Assembly: GCA_025998675.1 (NCBI GenBank)
Contig: AP024673.1
Location: 1,081,221 to 1,145,220, forward strand
DNA length: 64,000 nt
Direction: 5' to 3'
Source of the DNA: Fimbriimonadales bacterium
GTDB taxonomy: Bacteria > Armatimonadota > Fimbriimonadia > Fimbriimonadales > GBS-DC
Shown: piece after piece, positions 25,977 to 37,544 of the stretch
How positions within the stretch are numbered: the stretch's first letter is position 1
How the letters are laid out: every line of letters starts with the position of its first letter
Translations under genes and position numbers: made by a program
The notes under the pieces: generated by a model
Databases searched by the model: none
The model's input: the letters and a program-made list of their open reading frames with translations, nothing else
What the model was told of the DNA's origin: nothing

Positions 25977-28271
25977 ATGTGGAAACGACTGACTGGATTA
26001 AGCTGGGTCGGAAGACAGAAACTCATGGTCTTCGCGGCAATCGCTTCACTGTTGCTCGTGGCTTTCCTGAGCCTGTCGACCTTGAGTGTTGTTGGGGTTC
26101 ATGGACCGCTGTACGACGAGATTATGAAGGGCAGCGACTACCACGCCGACATCCTGCCGCCCCCAAACTACATCGTCAGTGCGCAGTTGCACGCGCTGGA
26201 GGCGTGCAACTATCTCAAGTCAGGCGACCTCGCGAAGGCGCAGCGGCGCCTGCAGCAGATCGAACAGGAGCGTCAGGCGTATTACGAACGCTACCGCCAC
26301 TGGCAGGAGCATATGACCAACGCGCAGATTCGCGAGGTTATCCAGACGCGCTCCCACCCGCCTGCGGAGCGCTTCTTCAAGGTTGTCGACGCCGAACTGC
26401 GCCCCGCCGTCGCGTCGGGCAATGGGCGCGTCGCCGACGCCATTGCCGCCAAACTGAATCAGATGTTTGAGCAGCACGAAGCAGGCATACTGGAGGCGGT
26501 GCGTCTTTCGGAAGCCTGGGTTAAGGAAACAGAAACTCGAGCCGAGGGGATTCTGCGCGCACGCCGAACCTTACTGTGGGCGCTTGTGATTCTTGCAGCG
26601 GGGGTTATGACTGTAATCAGCATCATCTCCGTTCGCAACTCGCGCGCGGTGGTCGATGCGCTGAACGCGCTCAATCACGCCTTTGAACAACTCAAGAACG
26701 GCAACCTGACCTATCGGATTCCCGTGCAGGGGAACGGGTATCTGGAGCAGGCGCTGCGCAAATACAATCAGGGCATCGACGAGCTGACGAACGCGCTGAA
26801 TCAGACGCGCCAGACCGCCAAGCTGGTGCTGGGCGGGATTCAGGAGAGCGCGTCGGGCGTCAAGCAGCTGGCGGGCGACGCGCACGAGATGGGCGACGCC
26901 GTGTCGCAGAGCGCGGAGGGCGTGCGCCACATCGCACAGGAGATCGAGCGAATCGCCGAGAGCGTGCGTCAGGTGCAGCTGGCGGCGCAGGAGGTCGCGC
27001 AGGGCGCCGAGAACACCGCCCAGTCGTCGAACCGCGGCGTCGATCAGGTGAACCACATCAACCGCCTCATCCAGAGCGCGTTCACCCAGCTGGGTCAGGC
27101 GGAAGATGCAGCGATTCAGGCGTCGCAGATGACCAGCGAGGGGCGTCAGGCAATGCTGCGCTCCGAACAGGTGATGCAAGCCATCGAGTCGCAGACCGAG
27201 CAGACCGCCCGCGAGGTGCAGCAACTGGCGGAGATGTCGGCGGCGGTGTCCAAGATTGTGTACAAAATCGAGGACATCTCGCGCCAGATTAACCTGCTCT
27301 CGCTGAACGCGGCGATAGAGGCGGCGCGCGCGGGCGAGGCGGGACGCGGATTCGCCGTCGTCGCCGACGAGGTTCGCCGACTCGCCGAACGCTCCGCCCA
27401 CTCCAGCCAGGAGATCCAAGCCATCCTGGAGCAGGTGGTCGAGAAGACGAACGAAATCGTGCAGGCGATTCAGCAGAATCTGGAGATTGTGCAGGAGGGC
27501 GGCGCGGTCTCCCAGCAGGTCGCTGCCAATATGCAGGCGGTGTTGAGCAAGGTGGACGGCATCACGCAGCAGACGCAGGAGTCGGTACAGATGATGCAAC
27601 AGGTGCTGCAGGCATCGGAGGAGATGCTTGCCGAGATAGAGCAAATCGCGGCGATTGCGGAGCAGTCCAGCGCCGCCAGCGAGCAGATGCTTGCCAGCGC
27701 TGAGACCACCTCCGACGCGCTGCAGCAAATCGCCGCTATCTCCGAGCAGGCGGCGGCGACCGCTGACCAGACCAACACCATCGTCGCCAATCAGATTAAG
27801 GTCGTCGAGTCGCTCAACCGCACGACCTCCGAAGCCGCCGCGCATGTGGAAAAGCTGATGTTCTCGCTCGGCAGGTTCCAGCTCAGCGACGAGGAGACCT
27901 TCGAGGAGAAAATCATGACCTTCAAGCGCGCGCATCTGAAGTGGGTCGAGCGCGTGGAGCGGATGGTGCATCACGGCGAGATGATTCCGCGCGATCAGCT
28001 GGTCTCCCACAAAAAGTGTGCGCTGGGCACATGGTACTACTCGGTCGGTCAGCAGCAGTTCGGGCATCTACCGGAGTTTCAGGCGATTGAGCCGCCGCAC
28101 GAGCGCCTGCACGAGATTGCCGCGCAGGCGGTGGAGGCGATGGAGAAAGGACAGCGCGAGCGCGCCGAGCAGCTGCTGGAAGAGATCCGCGGCGTCAGCC
28201 AGGAGATTGTCAGCTGGCTTGACAAGCTCTACACGCGCGTGACGGTCAGCGAGACGCGGCAGGCGGCGTAG
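25977..28271 (+). CDS. Methyl-accepting chemotaxis protein with C-terminal zinc-binding CZB domain
   Basis: This 764-residue protein has TM1 (17-40), a periplasmic helical sensor, TM2 (197-219), HAMP, a long coiled signalling domain with the hairpin tip around [20 protein letters not shown] (about 437-457), and a CZB domain from about 649 with His653, and His678 and Cys681 in [11 protein letters not shown], plus a later HERLHEI. CZB domains bind zinc and can respond to reactive chlorine or thiol oxidation. ATG 25977 has an AAGGAC site. A FliA-type promoter lies upstream. No che genes are adjacent. Confidence 0.93.
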   Translation: MWKRLTGLSWVGRQKLMVFAAIASLLLVAFLSLSTLSVVGVHGPLYDEIMKGSDYHADILPPPNYIVSAQLHALEACNYLKSGDLAKAQRRLQQIEQERQAYYERYRHWQEHMTNAQIREVIQTRSHPPAERFFKVVDAELRPAVASGNGRVADAIAAKLNQMFEQHEAGILEAVRLSEAWVKETETRAEGILRARRTLLWALVILAAGVMTVISIISVRNSRAVVDALNALNHAFEQLKNGNLTYRIPVQGNGYLEQALRKYNQGIDELTNALNQTRQTAKLVLGGIQESASGVKQLAGDAHEMGDAVSQSAEGVRHIAQEIERIAESVRQVQLAAQEVAQGAENTAQSSNRGVDQVNHINRLIQSAFTQLGQAEDAAIQASQMTSEGRQAMLRSEQVMQAIESQTEQTAREVQQLAEMSAAVSKIVYKIEDISRQINLLSLNAAIEAARAGEAGRGFAVVADEVRRLAERSAHSSQEIQAILEQVVEKTNEIVQAIQQNLEIVQEGGAVSQQVAANMQAVLSKVDGITQQTQESVQMMQQVLQASEEMLAEIEQIAAIAEQSSAASEQMLASAETTSDALQQIAAISEQAAATADQTNTIVANQIKVVESLNRTTSEAAAHVEKLMFSLGRFQLSDEETFEEKIMTFKRAHLKWVERVERMVHHGEMIPRDQLVSHKKCALGTWYYSVGQQQFGHLPEFQAIEPPHERLHEIAAQAVEAMEKGQRERAEQLLEEIRGVSQEIVSWLDKLYTRVTVSETRQAA

Positions 28272-28935
28272 GCGTCTGCGCCGTTTGCCAGCCGATATGC
28301 GCCTGCTCGAAGCCCAGCATTTCGAGCAGGCGCGTGAGTTCATGGGCGGCGTTCTGGCGCGCCTGTGCCAGCAGGTCGCCTTGCAAAGCCGCCTGACGCG
28401 CCTCCAGCCACGCCTGCGCGCGCGCCCGCTGCTCTATGGTACGGTCCGGACGGAACACCAGCCAGCCCCGCTCGCGATGGTAAATCTCCGCGCTCCCCTC
28501 GCGAATGTTAATCTCGAACAGCTGCGGGTCGGGCAAAATCAGGCGCACATGCTTCCCTGACGCCTGCACATGCTCCGGGCGCAGTTTGGAGAGATCTATC
28601 CCCGCCGACGCCTCCGCGACGACCCGCATCCGTAGGCGCTCACCCGCCAGCCACACAGGCAAGCCGTTCGTCGCCTCGACCGCCACATCGTGCAGTGTGG
28701 TCTGGCGCGCGGTCTCCAGCCGCCGCATCGCCTGCAGGCGTTCCACAATCACCACCGGGCTGGGCTGCGTGCGATACACCGGCGCGCCCAGCGCCTGCAG
28801 GCGGCTCAGCAGCCACTCGCGCCCCGCCTCACGACTGACCAGCAGGAACGCCAGCAGCGCCACCGCGCTTATCCCCACCACTTTCGCGCCGCGCCAGAGG
28901 GGGCGACGCAGCCGCCAGAGTATTCGAAGCCACAT
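28246..28935 (-). CDS. DUF4230 membrane-anchored protein
   Basis: This 229-residue protein has one N-terminal membrane segment ([16 protein letters not shown]), then the DUF4230 pattern: [49 protein letters not shown] and a helical tail [12 protein letters not shown]. The function of this family is unknown. It is the third gene of the parB-cmk-DUF4230 operon, with 2 bp between the cmk stop and its ATG. Its 3' end overlaps the convergent chemoreceptor gene by 26 bp. Confidence 0.8.
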   Translation of the reverse strand: MWLRILWRLRRPLWRGAKVVGISAVALLAFLLVSREAGREWLLSRLQALGAPVYRTQPSPVVIVERLQAMRRLETARQTTLHDVAVEATNGLPVWLAGERLRMRVVAEASAGIDLSKLRPEHVQASGKHVRLILPDPQLFEINIREGSAEIYHRERGWLVFRPDRTIEQRARAQAWLEARQAALQGDLLAQARQNAAHELTRLLEMLGFEQAHIGWQTAQTPTPPAASR

Positions 28936-28937
28936 AC

Positions 28938-29612
28938 CTATACCATACCCAATCGCTCACGGCAGAGTTCCAGAGCGTACTCGAAGGTTTGCTCCTTGCT
29001 CCAGCCGTCATTCTGAATGACAATCGCGTCGTCGGCGATACGCAGGGGCGAGTCGGCGCGTGCGGCGTCGCGGGCGTCGCGTTCCAGAATCGCCTGCAGC
29101 ACTTGCTCGTAGGGTTCGTCGATGCCCTGTTGCTGGAGTTGCTGCTGACGGCGGCGGGCGCGCTCCTGCGGCGAGGCGTCGAGGTAGAGTTTGACCGCCG
29201 CTTCGGGGAAGACGACGGTGGTGGTGTCGCGCCCTTCGGCGACGACGCCGTGCGCCTGTTGCGCCAGCGCGCGCTGCTGAGCGACCATCGCACGGCGCAC
29301 GCCCGCATGCACCGAGATGCGCGAGGCGAGGTCGCTGATTTCGGGCGTGCGTATCGCCTCCGACACATCCGCGCCGTCCAGCAGCACGCGCTGGGAGTCG
29401 CCGTCGGGCGTGAAGCGAATCTCGATTTGCTGCGCAAGCTGGGTCAGTCCGTCGGCGTCGTCGGGGTCGATGCCCCTGCGCGCCGCCGCCAGCGCCAACG
29501 CACGGTACATCGCGCCCGTGTCGAGGAACACGAATCCCAGCGCGCGCGCCAGGTTACGCGCTAAGGTGCTTTTGCCCGACCCAGCGGGACCGTCTATCGC
29601 AACGACGGTCAT
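28938..29612 (-). CDS. cmk: Cytidylate kinase
   Basis: This 224-residue protein phosphorylates CMP/dCMP. It has the P-loop IDGPAGSGKSTLAR, FLDTGAMYRALAL, VVAEGRDTTTVVFPEA and the lid Arg-rich ERARRRQQQ. The length is normal. ATG 29610-29612 overlaps the parB stop (ATGA), with a GGAGGTGGG site. It is in an operon with an upstream parB-like gene, an unusual neighbour. Confidence 0.96.
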   Translation of the reverse strand: MTVVAIDGPAGSGKSTLARNLARALGFVFLDTGAMYRALALAAARRGIDPDDADGLTQLAQQIEIRFTPDGDSQRVLLDGADVSEAIRTPEISDLASRISVHAGVRRAMVAQQRALAQQAHGVVAEGRDTTTVVFPEAAVKLYLDASPQERARRRQQQLQQQGIDEPYEQVLQAILERDARDAARADSPLRIADDAIVIQNDGWSKEQTFEYALELCRERLGMV

Positions 29613-30454
29613 CCCACCTCCGCGCGAATGCTCTGCAACTGCTCGGCGATAATCTCCAGCAACAGCTCCAGCTCCTCTTCCAGCGGGGACAGGTGGCTGG
29701 GGTGCAGCGCGGACACATCCAGCCCTTCGAGGTAGCGTCGGAATCGGCGCACCTCCAGCGCGGGTCCGCGCACATCGGCGGCGGCAAGCACCTGCTCGGC
29801 GGGCTGGTCGAGAATCTCGTCGGCGCGGTCGGGTTCGTCGCGCAGGGTGCGCACCAGCGCGGCGGTCTCGTCGCTGGTGAGTTCCTCATCGCGGATTTTC
29901 TCGGCGACGCGCGTCTGCAGTTCTGGGTCGTCCAGCTCCAGCAGGCTGCGGGCGTGGCTCTCGGTGATGCTGCCTGCAGGGGGGCGTCCGCTGGCGGCAA
30001 TCACCTGCTCGCCCACCTCTTCGGGCAGCTCCAGCAGCCCCAGCCAGATGCCGATGGTACGCTCGCTCAGCCCCAGCATCTGCGCCAGCTCGCGATTGGT
30101 GAGGCGGCGGCTCTCCTTGAGGCTCTTGAGGGCGCGCGCCTTGTCGATGGGCGCGAGGTCTTCGCGTTGCAGGTTCTCAATCAGTTGCTCGGTGGTTACG
30201 GAGTCCTGCGCGATTTGCTTCACGATGCAGGGAATCTCGGTCAGTCCCGCGCGTTGCGCGGCGCGCCAGCGTCGCTCGCCCGTCACAATCTGGTAAGTTT
30301 CGCCGTCGGGCAGCAGTCGCACCGTAATCGGGTTAATCAGTCCGTAGCGGCGGATGCTCTCCGCCAGCCCCTCCAGGCTCTCCTCGTCGTAGCCCCGTCG
30401 GGGCTGGTCAGGGTCTTCCACAATCTGGTCAATCGGGATGAGTTTGACCTCCAT
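29609..30454 (-). CDS. ParB/RepB/Spo0J-family protein
   Basis: This 281-residue protein has the ParB N-terminal nuclease/CTPase fold (IPIDQIVEDPDQPRRGYDEESL, GERRWRAAQRAGL with the GERR-type motif) and a central HTH (RLTNRELAQMLGLSERTIGIWLGLL). The C-terminal dimerisation region is short and acidic/Leu-rich. ParB proteins bind parS and spread along DNA; Noc-like paralogues prevent division over the nucleoid. There is no parA beside it and I saw no parS-like palindrome, so it may be a non-segregation paralogue. Confidence 0.88.
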   Translation of the reverse strand: MEVKLIPIDQIVEDPDQPRRGYDEESLEGLAESIRRYGLINPITVRLLPDGETYQIVTGERRWRAAQRAGLTEIPCIVKQIAQDSVTTEQLIENLQREDLAPIDKARALKSLKESRRLTNRELAQMLGLSERTIGIWLGLLELPEEVGEQVIAASGRPPAGSITESHARSLLELDDPELQTRVAEKIRDEELTSDETAALVRTLRDEPDRADEILDQPAEQVLAAADVRGPALEVRRFRRYLEGLDVSALHPSHLSPLEEELELLLEIIAEQLQSIRAEVG

Positions 30455-30476
30455 ATCTTGCGCCTCCTGCCTGAGA

Positions 30477-30482
30477 AGTGTA
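30477..30482 (-). promoter_or_regulatory. -10 element of the parB operon
   Basis: TCAGGTACACT on the minus strand lies 22 nt before the ATG at 30454, with GGAGG (30467-30463) in the leader. This shows that the TCAGGTAC(A/C) type of -10 also drives leadered genes. Confidence 0.5.
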
Positions 30483-30544
30483 CCTGATTTGGGAGGCGCG
30501 ATGGGCGCAGGTAAAAATTAATGATGTACGCTGAGGAGGCTATG

Positions 30545-31372
30545 ATGAACCCGATTGAGCAGATTCGCAACAGTGCGTTGGCGTCGTATGCCGAGACTCT
30601 GGAACGCCTGCTGAAGCCCGCGATTGCAATCGTGCACGCGCCTGCTGATTCGCCTGCACCTATCGGCGCGTCCAAGCTGGGCGGCGAACCCGACCTGCCC
30701 CCCGATTTCGTGTGGCCCGAATGGCAGGGCACGCCCCTTGCGTTTCTGGAGCAGGTCAATCTGGAGCAGGTTGCGCCCTATGACACGGAACGCTTGCTGC
30801 CGCCGTCGGGGATGCTCTACTTTTTCTACGAGGCGAACGAGCAGCCGTGGGGGTATTATCCCGACGATGCAGGCAGCTGGCGAGTCGTTTACTATGCCGG
30901 GCGCGCGGACACGCTCGTGCGCACGCCGCTCCCCGAAGCGATGCCCGAATACCCCCGCATCCCGGAGGTTCCCGTCGCCTTTGAACAGCGGTCTATGCTC
31001 CCGCTCGATTCCGAGGAGCTGGAACTGCTTGCGCCCGAGCTGGAGTTGACCGACGAGATGTGGGACGAGTATACGGAACTGGCGCATCGGATTGCGCAGA
31101 TTGAGGAAGACCAGCCCAAGAACTGGTTGCTGGGGTACCACGCCTCGATTCAAGGCGCCGCAAGCGCAGACGCTATCCGTGCGCAGTATGAGATGTCCTG
31201 GCAGGAGGCGCTTGCGCGGGGGCAGGAGCTGATTTTGCTGCTCCATCTGGACTCGGACGTAACCATCGAGATGGAGTGGGGCGATGTGGGCACGCTCTAC
31301 TTCTGGATTCATCGCAACGACCTCGCCGCGCGACGGTTCGATAAAGTGTGGATGATTCTACAGTGCTACTAA
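30545..31372 (+). CDS. YwqG-like protein (DUF1963)
   Basis: This 275-residue protein has the YwqG pattern: GASKLGGEPDLPPDFVWPEWQGTPLAFLEQVNLE, LPPSGMLYFFYE, then in the C-terminal half WLLGYHASIQGA and LLLHLDSD-(V)-TIEMEWGDVGTLYFWI. The family function is unknown. Two adjacent ATGs exist; ATG 30545 is 5 nt after AGGAGG and is preferred over 30542. It is monocistronic. About 50 bp after its stop begins the repeat that hosts the insertion sequence. Confidence 0.85.
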   Translation: MNPIEQIRNSALASYAETLERLLKPAIAIVHAPADSPAPIGASKLGGEPDLPPDFVWPEWQGTPLAFLEQVNLEQVAPYDTERLLPPSGMLYFFYEANEQPWGYYPDDAGSWRVVYYAGRADTLVRTPLPEAMPEYPRIPEVPVAFEQRSMLPLDSEELELLAPELELTDEMWDEYTELAHRIAQIEEDQPKNWLLGYHASIQGAASADAIRAQYEMSWQEALARGQELILLLHLDSDVTIEMEWGDVGTLYFWIHRNDLAARRFDKVWMILQCY

Positions 31373-31419
31373 GTGTCTTTGCACGAGAATTGCGACATGC
31401 GCGTGCAGCACCGTCTTTA

Positions 31420-31445
31420 TGGAGTGCGGAAGCGGAGCTTCCGCG
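31420..31445. repeat. Dispersed double-hairpin repeat, copy 2, left part
   Basis: TGGAGTGC and the complete CGGAAGC hairpin are present and end in CGCG, where the insertion sequence begins. The other half of this copy resumes at 33077. Confidence 0.85.
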
Positions 31446-31498
31446 CTGATGTTTGTCATTTCTCCTCACCCGCTGCGCCCACCCCTTGACAGAAAAAC

Positions 31499-31565
31499 GC
31501 TCCATCGGGTATCTCCTGCACACTATGAAAACACCAATCCACACACAGGAGCAACCCGATGGAGC
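31499..31565 (+). promoter_or_regulatory. Inverted repeat spanning the transposase promoter and start codon
   Basis: Two 20-nt arms (31499-31518 and 31546-31565) pair at 18 of 20 positions around a 27-nt loop containing the ATG at 31525. The left arm overlaps the -10 element (TATCTC 31510-31515; TTGACA at 31486-31491). Transcripts from this promoter would start after the left arm and be unstructured. Read-through transcripts from outside would contain both arms and fold. IS10 and IS50 use such a scheme to block translation of read-through RNA. Confidence 0.6.
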
Positions 31566-32958
31566 TAACCCAATAACACACCCAGTATACCACCTCCAGC
31601 AACTCCTCCAACAACTCCCCACACGCACCCAACGCCCAGAACCTAACCAAACCCTCCGACAACTCCTCTACGCCGAACTCCTCGCACCCACCCACAAAAC
31701 CATCGCCCAACTGGAACGCACCCACCAGCCCCACCGAACCCACCCACGCCCCGCCGCCTATCGCCTCTTCCAACGCTACTTCCAACCCGACGACGCTTTT
31801 CACACCCTGCGCCTGCACACCCTCCAACACTGCCCGCCCGAACAGCCCTACTGCGTCATCGCCGACGGCACGACCGTCCCCCGAACAGGCAAGTCTATTC
31901 CCGGCGCCTTCTGGCGACAAAACCCTCAAAACGCCCCCTTCGCGCGCGGACTACGCTGGGCGCAGAGCTTTGTGATGCTCGGCGCGCTTGTGCCCCCCGA
32001 CGACGGCAACGCCCGCTGCGTCCCGATTGAGTGGCTGCCTGCATTCTCCCAACGCTGCGCCCGTGCCCAAGAGGGTTCCCGTCGCTCGGAGATAGCGGGC
32101 TGGATAGAAGGCGTGCGACGGGTGCGTGCGACGCTGGATGCGGCAGGGCGCACGCAGCAGTTGTTGGTCTGCGTCGGCGACGGGCGGGGCGACACGAAAG
32201 CGTGGGGTACGCTGCTGTTGCCCAACACGGTCTGTTGTGCCCGTGCGCGGCGCGACTCGCTCTGGTGCGACCTGCCTGAGGCGCACACGGGTCGGGGGCG
32301 TCGGCGGGTGTATGGGGCGCGTTGGTGGCGTCCGTGCGAGGTGTGGCAGGGGCGCACAGGCTGGCAGATGGTTCAGATACACGCGCGGGGGCGCGCGATA
32401 CGGGTTCCTGTGCGGGTGCTGGGTCCGTGTCGTCGCAAAGACTGGGGGGCGCCGGTGTTTTTCGTGATTCTTGTGCGGGGGCGTCGCAAGCGGCGCAAGC
32501 GAGAGAAGACCCGTGCGCCGCAGGCGTTCTGGGTGCAAGCGGTTGGGGATGGTCAGGGGGGCTGGCAGTTGCCGTTGGCGTTGGAGCGGTTGGTGGGGTT
32601 GTTGTGGCAGCGTTGGGAGATAGAGGTGTGTTTTCGGAGCCTCAAGAGCGGGTTTGGGCTGGGGGAGAAGCCGTGCTGGGGGTTGGTGAGTGGGGAGCGG
32701 AGCGTGTCGTGGAGCGCGTGGGTGTATGGGGTGTTGGTGTTGAGCGGGTATCGGGCGTGGGGGTGGTTGCGGGCTGGGGGTGAGCGTCGTTGGACTTTGC
32801 GGGAGGTGTTGCGGGATGTTCGTTGGGGGGTGTTGTTGGAAAACTGGGCTTCAGGGGGCTGTGGGTGCTGTTTGGGTAAAGGGGCGAAAAATGGGTTGTG
32901 TGGGTGTTGGTGGTGTCGGGAGGGGCTATGGATCTGGTTGGGGGCGTTTCGTTGGTGA
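31525..32958 (+). CDS. IS4-like DDE transposase
   Basis: This 477-residue protein has catalytic residues Asp114 (IADGTT), Asp219 (GDGRGD) and Glu367 in RWEIEVCFRSLK. The last region fits the IS4 signature R-(3)-E-(6)-K exactly (Arg363, Glu367, Lys374). The protein is full length with no internal stop, so the element may be active. ATG 31525 is 9 nt after TATCTC with no ribosome-binding site. An alternative ATG at 31559 has AGGAG upstream but opens a five-codon frame (MELTQ) one base out of register, so an ancestral start followed by a frameshift is possible. Confidence 0.9.
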   Translation: MKTPIHTQEQPDGANPITHPVYHLQQLLQQLPTRTQRPEPNQTLRQLLYAELLAPTHKTIAQLERTHQPHRTHPRPAAYRLFQRYFQPDDAFHTLRLHTLQHCPPEQPYCVIADGTTVPRTGKSIPGAFWRQNPQNAPFARGLRWAQSFVMLGALVPPDDGNARCVPIEWLPAFSQRCARAQEGSRRSEIAGWIEGVRRVRATLDAAGRTQQLLVCVGDGRGDTKAWGTLLLPNTVCCARARRDSLWCDLPEAHTGRGRRRVYGARWWRPCEVWQGRTGWQMVQIHARGRAIRVPVRVLGPCRRKDWGAPVFFVILVRGRRKRRKREKTRAPQAFWVQAVGDGQGGWQLPLALERLVGLLWQRWEIEVCFRSLKSGFGLGEKPCWGLVSGERSVSWSAWVYGVLVLSGYRAWGWLRAGGERRWTLREVLRDVRWGVLLENWASGGCGCCLGKGAKNGLCGCWWCREGLWIWLGAFRW

Positions 32959-33076
32959 GGGATTGGGTGTGTTTGGGGGTGTTTTTGGGGTTTTGTGGGG
33001 CGTTTTGAGCGGACTTTTGGGTGGATTCTGGGGTCTGCGGCATATGTTCACGCCTGATGGAAATGACAAACATCAG

Positions 33077-33103
33077 TGCGGAAGCTCCCGCTTCAGCACT
33101 CCC
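33077..33103. repeat. Dispersed double-hairpin repeat, copy 2, right part
   Basis: Immediately after the right terminal repeat of the insertion sequence comes a slightly mismatched second hairpin and GCACTCCC, completing copy 2. The DNA from here to 33157 shows no other feature. Confidence 0.8.
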
Positions 33104-33157
33104 AAATTACGCGCATGCCCAGACAGGGGAGTCGCTGAAAATTCACTGCAACGACAC

Positions 33158-33793
33158 TTAAATCCCAATCGCCTCACGAATCAGCCGCGCCAGGCGCAGC
33201 AGCGCTTCCAGCCCCAGCGCGACAATCAGCGCGACGGCGACGCCAATCAGCCAGCCCGCCGATAGGAAGTAGATGTCGTGGTTCGCCAGCCCGACGCCAA
33301 TCAGCAGCACGCCCAGCGCGGGCAGCGAGTTCATAAACGGCATCGGCGAGGACAGCACCACTGCCAGCCCAATCACCACCAGCGCGCTGATTCGCAGAAT
33401 CAGCCCGTTGCGCGTGAAGCGCCTGCCGCGCGGGTGCGAGATGCGCTCGATCTTGCGCAGCATGGCGACCCCACGCGTCTGAATCGCCTGCACCACCTTC
33501 GGCGACAGCACCTTCTGTCGCCAGCGCCTGGGGAACCACGGCTGCTTGAGACCGAACAGCATCTGCAGCGCGACGATGCTCATCAGCGCGCCCAGCACGC
33601 CCGAAGTGCCCGGCGGCAGAATCGGGATGAACGCGGGGATTGCCAGCAGAATCAGCAGGAAGCCGTAGCCGCGGTCGCCTGCTTTGTCCAGCACTTCCCC
33701 CAACACCACCACCCCGTCAGCGTTCGCGTCAAGCGTGCGGGCGAAAATCTCCGACAGGCGCGGCTCCGATGTGTGCGTGTGCGTACCCACCAT
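33158..33793 (-). CDS. ExoD-family membrane protein
   Basis: This 211-residue protein matches exopolysaccharide-synthesis ExoD proteins: a helical N-terminus with LDANADGVVVLGEVLDKAGDRGYG, then LLILLAIPAFIPILPPGTSGVLGALMSIVALQMLFG, and two to three more membrane helices near the C-terminus. In rhizobia ExoD affects exopolysaccharide and alkali tolerance; the molecular role is unclear. TATAAT lies 4 nt before the ATG at 33793, so translation is likely leaderless. The long open frame upstream is antisense to rnpB. Confidence 0.85.
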   Translation of the reverse strand: MVGTHTHTSEPRLSEIFARTLDANADGVVVLGEVLDKAGDRGYGFLLILLAIPAFIPILPPGTSGVLGALMSIVALQMLFGLKQPWFPRRWRQKVLSPKVVQAIQTRGVAMLRKIERISHPRGRRFTRNGLILRISALVVIGLAVVLSSPMPFMNSLPALGVLLIGVGLANHDIYFLSAGWLIGVAVALIVALGLEALLRLARLIREAIGI

Positions 33794-33797
33794 ACCG

Positions 33798-33820
33798 ATT
33801 ATACCGCAATCGGGTAGAAT
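33798..33820. promoter_or_regulatory. Back-to-back promoters of exoD and rnpB
   Basis: Within 32 bp lie the minus-strand TATAAT of exoD (33803-33798) and the plus-strand GGGTAGAAT of rnpB (TAGAAT 33815-33820). Each -35 position must lie in or next to the other's transcribed region, so the two promoters probably compete. Confidence 0.6.
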
Positions 33821-33825
33821 TAATT

Positions 33826-34162
33826 GCCTGCTGGCTGGGCGGCGGCGCCCGATTGGGCGAGGAAAGTCCGGGCTCCACAGGAGGCTGTGCTGGGTAACCC
33901 CCAGGCGCTGGAGCGCCAGCGACGGAAAGCGCCACAGAAACGCAAACCGCCCCTTCGGGGGTAAGGGTGCAACGGTGCGGTAAGAGCGCACCAGCGTTCG
34001 CGCGAGTGAACGGCTGGGCAAGCCCCACAGGGAGCAAGGTCGTGTAGGGAGGGGATGACGCGCTCCGCCGACCCTCCGGGTAGACCGCGCGAGGCTTCGC
34101 GTAAGCGAACGCCCCAGAGAGATCGCCGCCTCGAACAGAACCCGGCTTACACGCCAGCAGGC
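33826..34162 (+). ncRNA. rnpB: RNase P RNA (type A)
   Basis: The universal core is present: GAGGAAAGTCCGGGCTCC near the 5' end, ACAGAAA, GCGGTAAGAGCGCACC, AAGGTCG, and the 3' GACAGAACCCGGCTTA-type element (here CGAACAGAACCCGGCTTAC). The ends pair as P1: GCCTGCTGGC (33826-33835) with GCCAGCAGGC (34153-34162). It is the ribozyme that trims 5' leaders of pre-tRNAs. The length of about 337 nt is typical. Confidence 0.97.
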
Positions 34163-34179
34163 GCACAACGAGGCATACC

Positions 34180-37532
<3,353 letters not shown>

Positions 37533-37544
37533 TCAGAGCCGCGG

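Larger units (their letters stand above)
31446..33076 (+). mobile_element. Intact IS4-superfamily insertion sequence with 17-bp perfect terminal inverted repeats
   Basis: CTGATGTTTGTCATTTC at 31446-31462 is the exact reverse complement of 33060-33076. One transposase gene fills the element. It sits between the two hairpins of a dispersed repeat, replacing the central AT. No clear target-site duplication can be seen (left flank CCGCG, right flank TGCGG). The first third is C/A-rich and the last third G/T-rich on the same strand. Bases 32964-33000 contain four G-runs that could form a G-quadruplex. Confidence 0.93.

Noticed and set aside
32642-33073. 143-codon minus-strand frame rich in Thr and Pro at the right end of the insertion sequence
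   Set aside because: Low-complexity translation of the G/T-rich tail; the transposase frame explains the DNA.
31373-33157. Target-site duplication around the insertion sequence
   Set aside because: Flanks CCGCG and TGCGG do not give an identical direct repeat of any convincing length, and the host repeat itself is palindromic.
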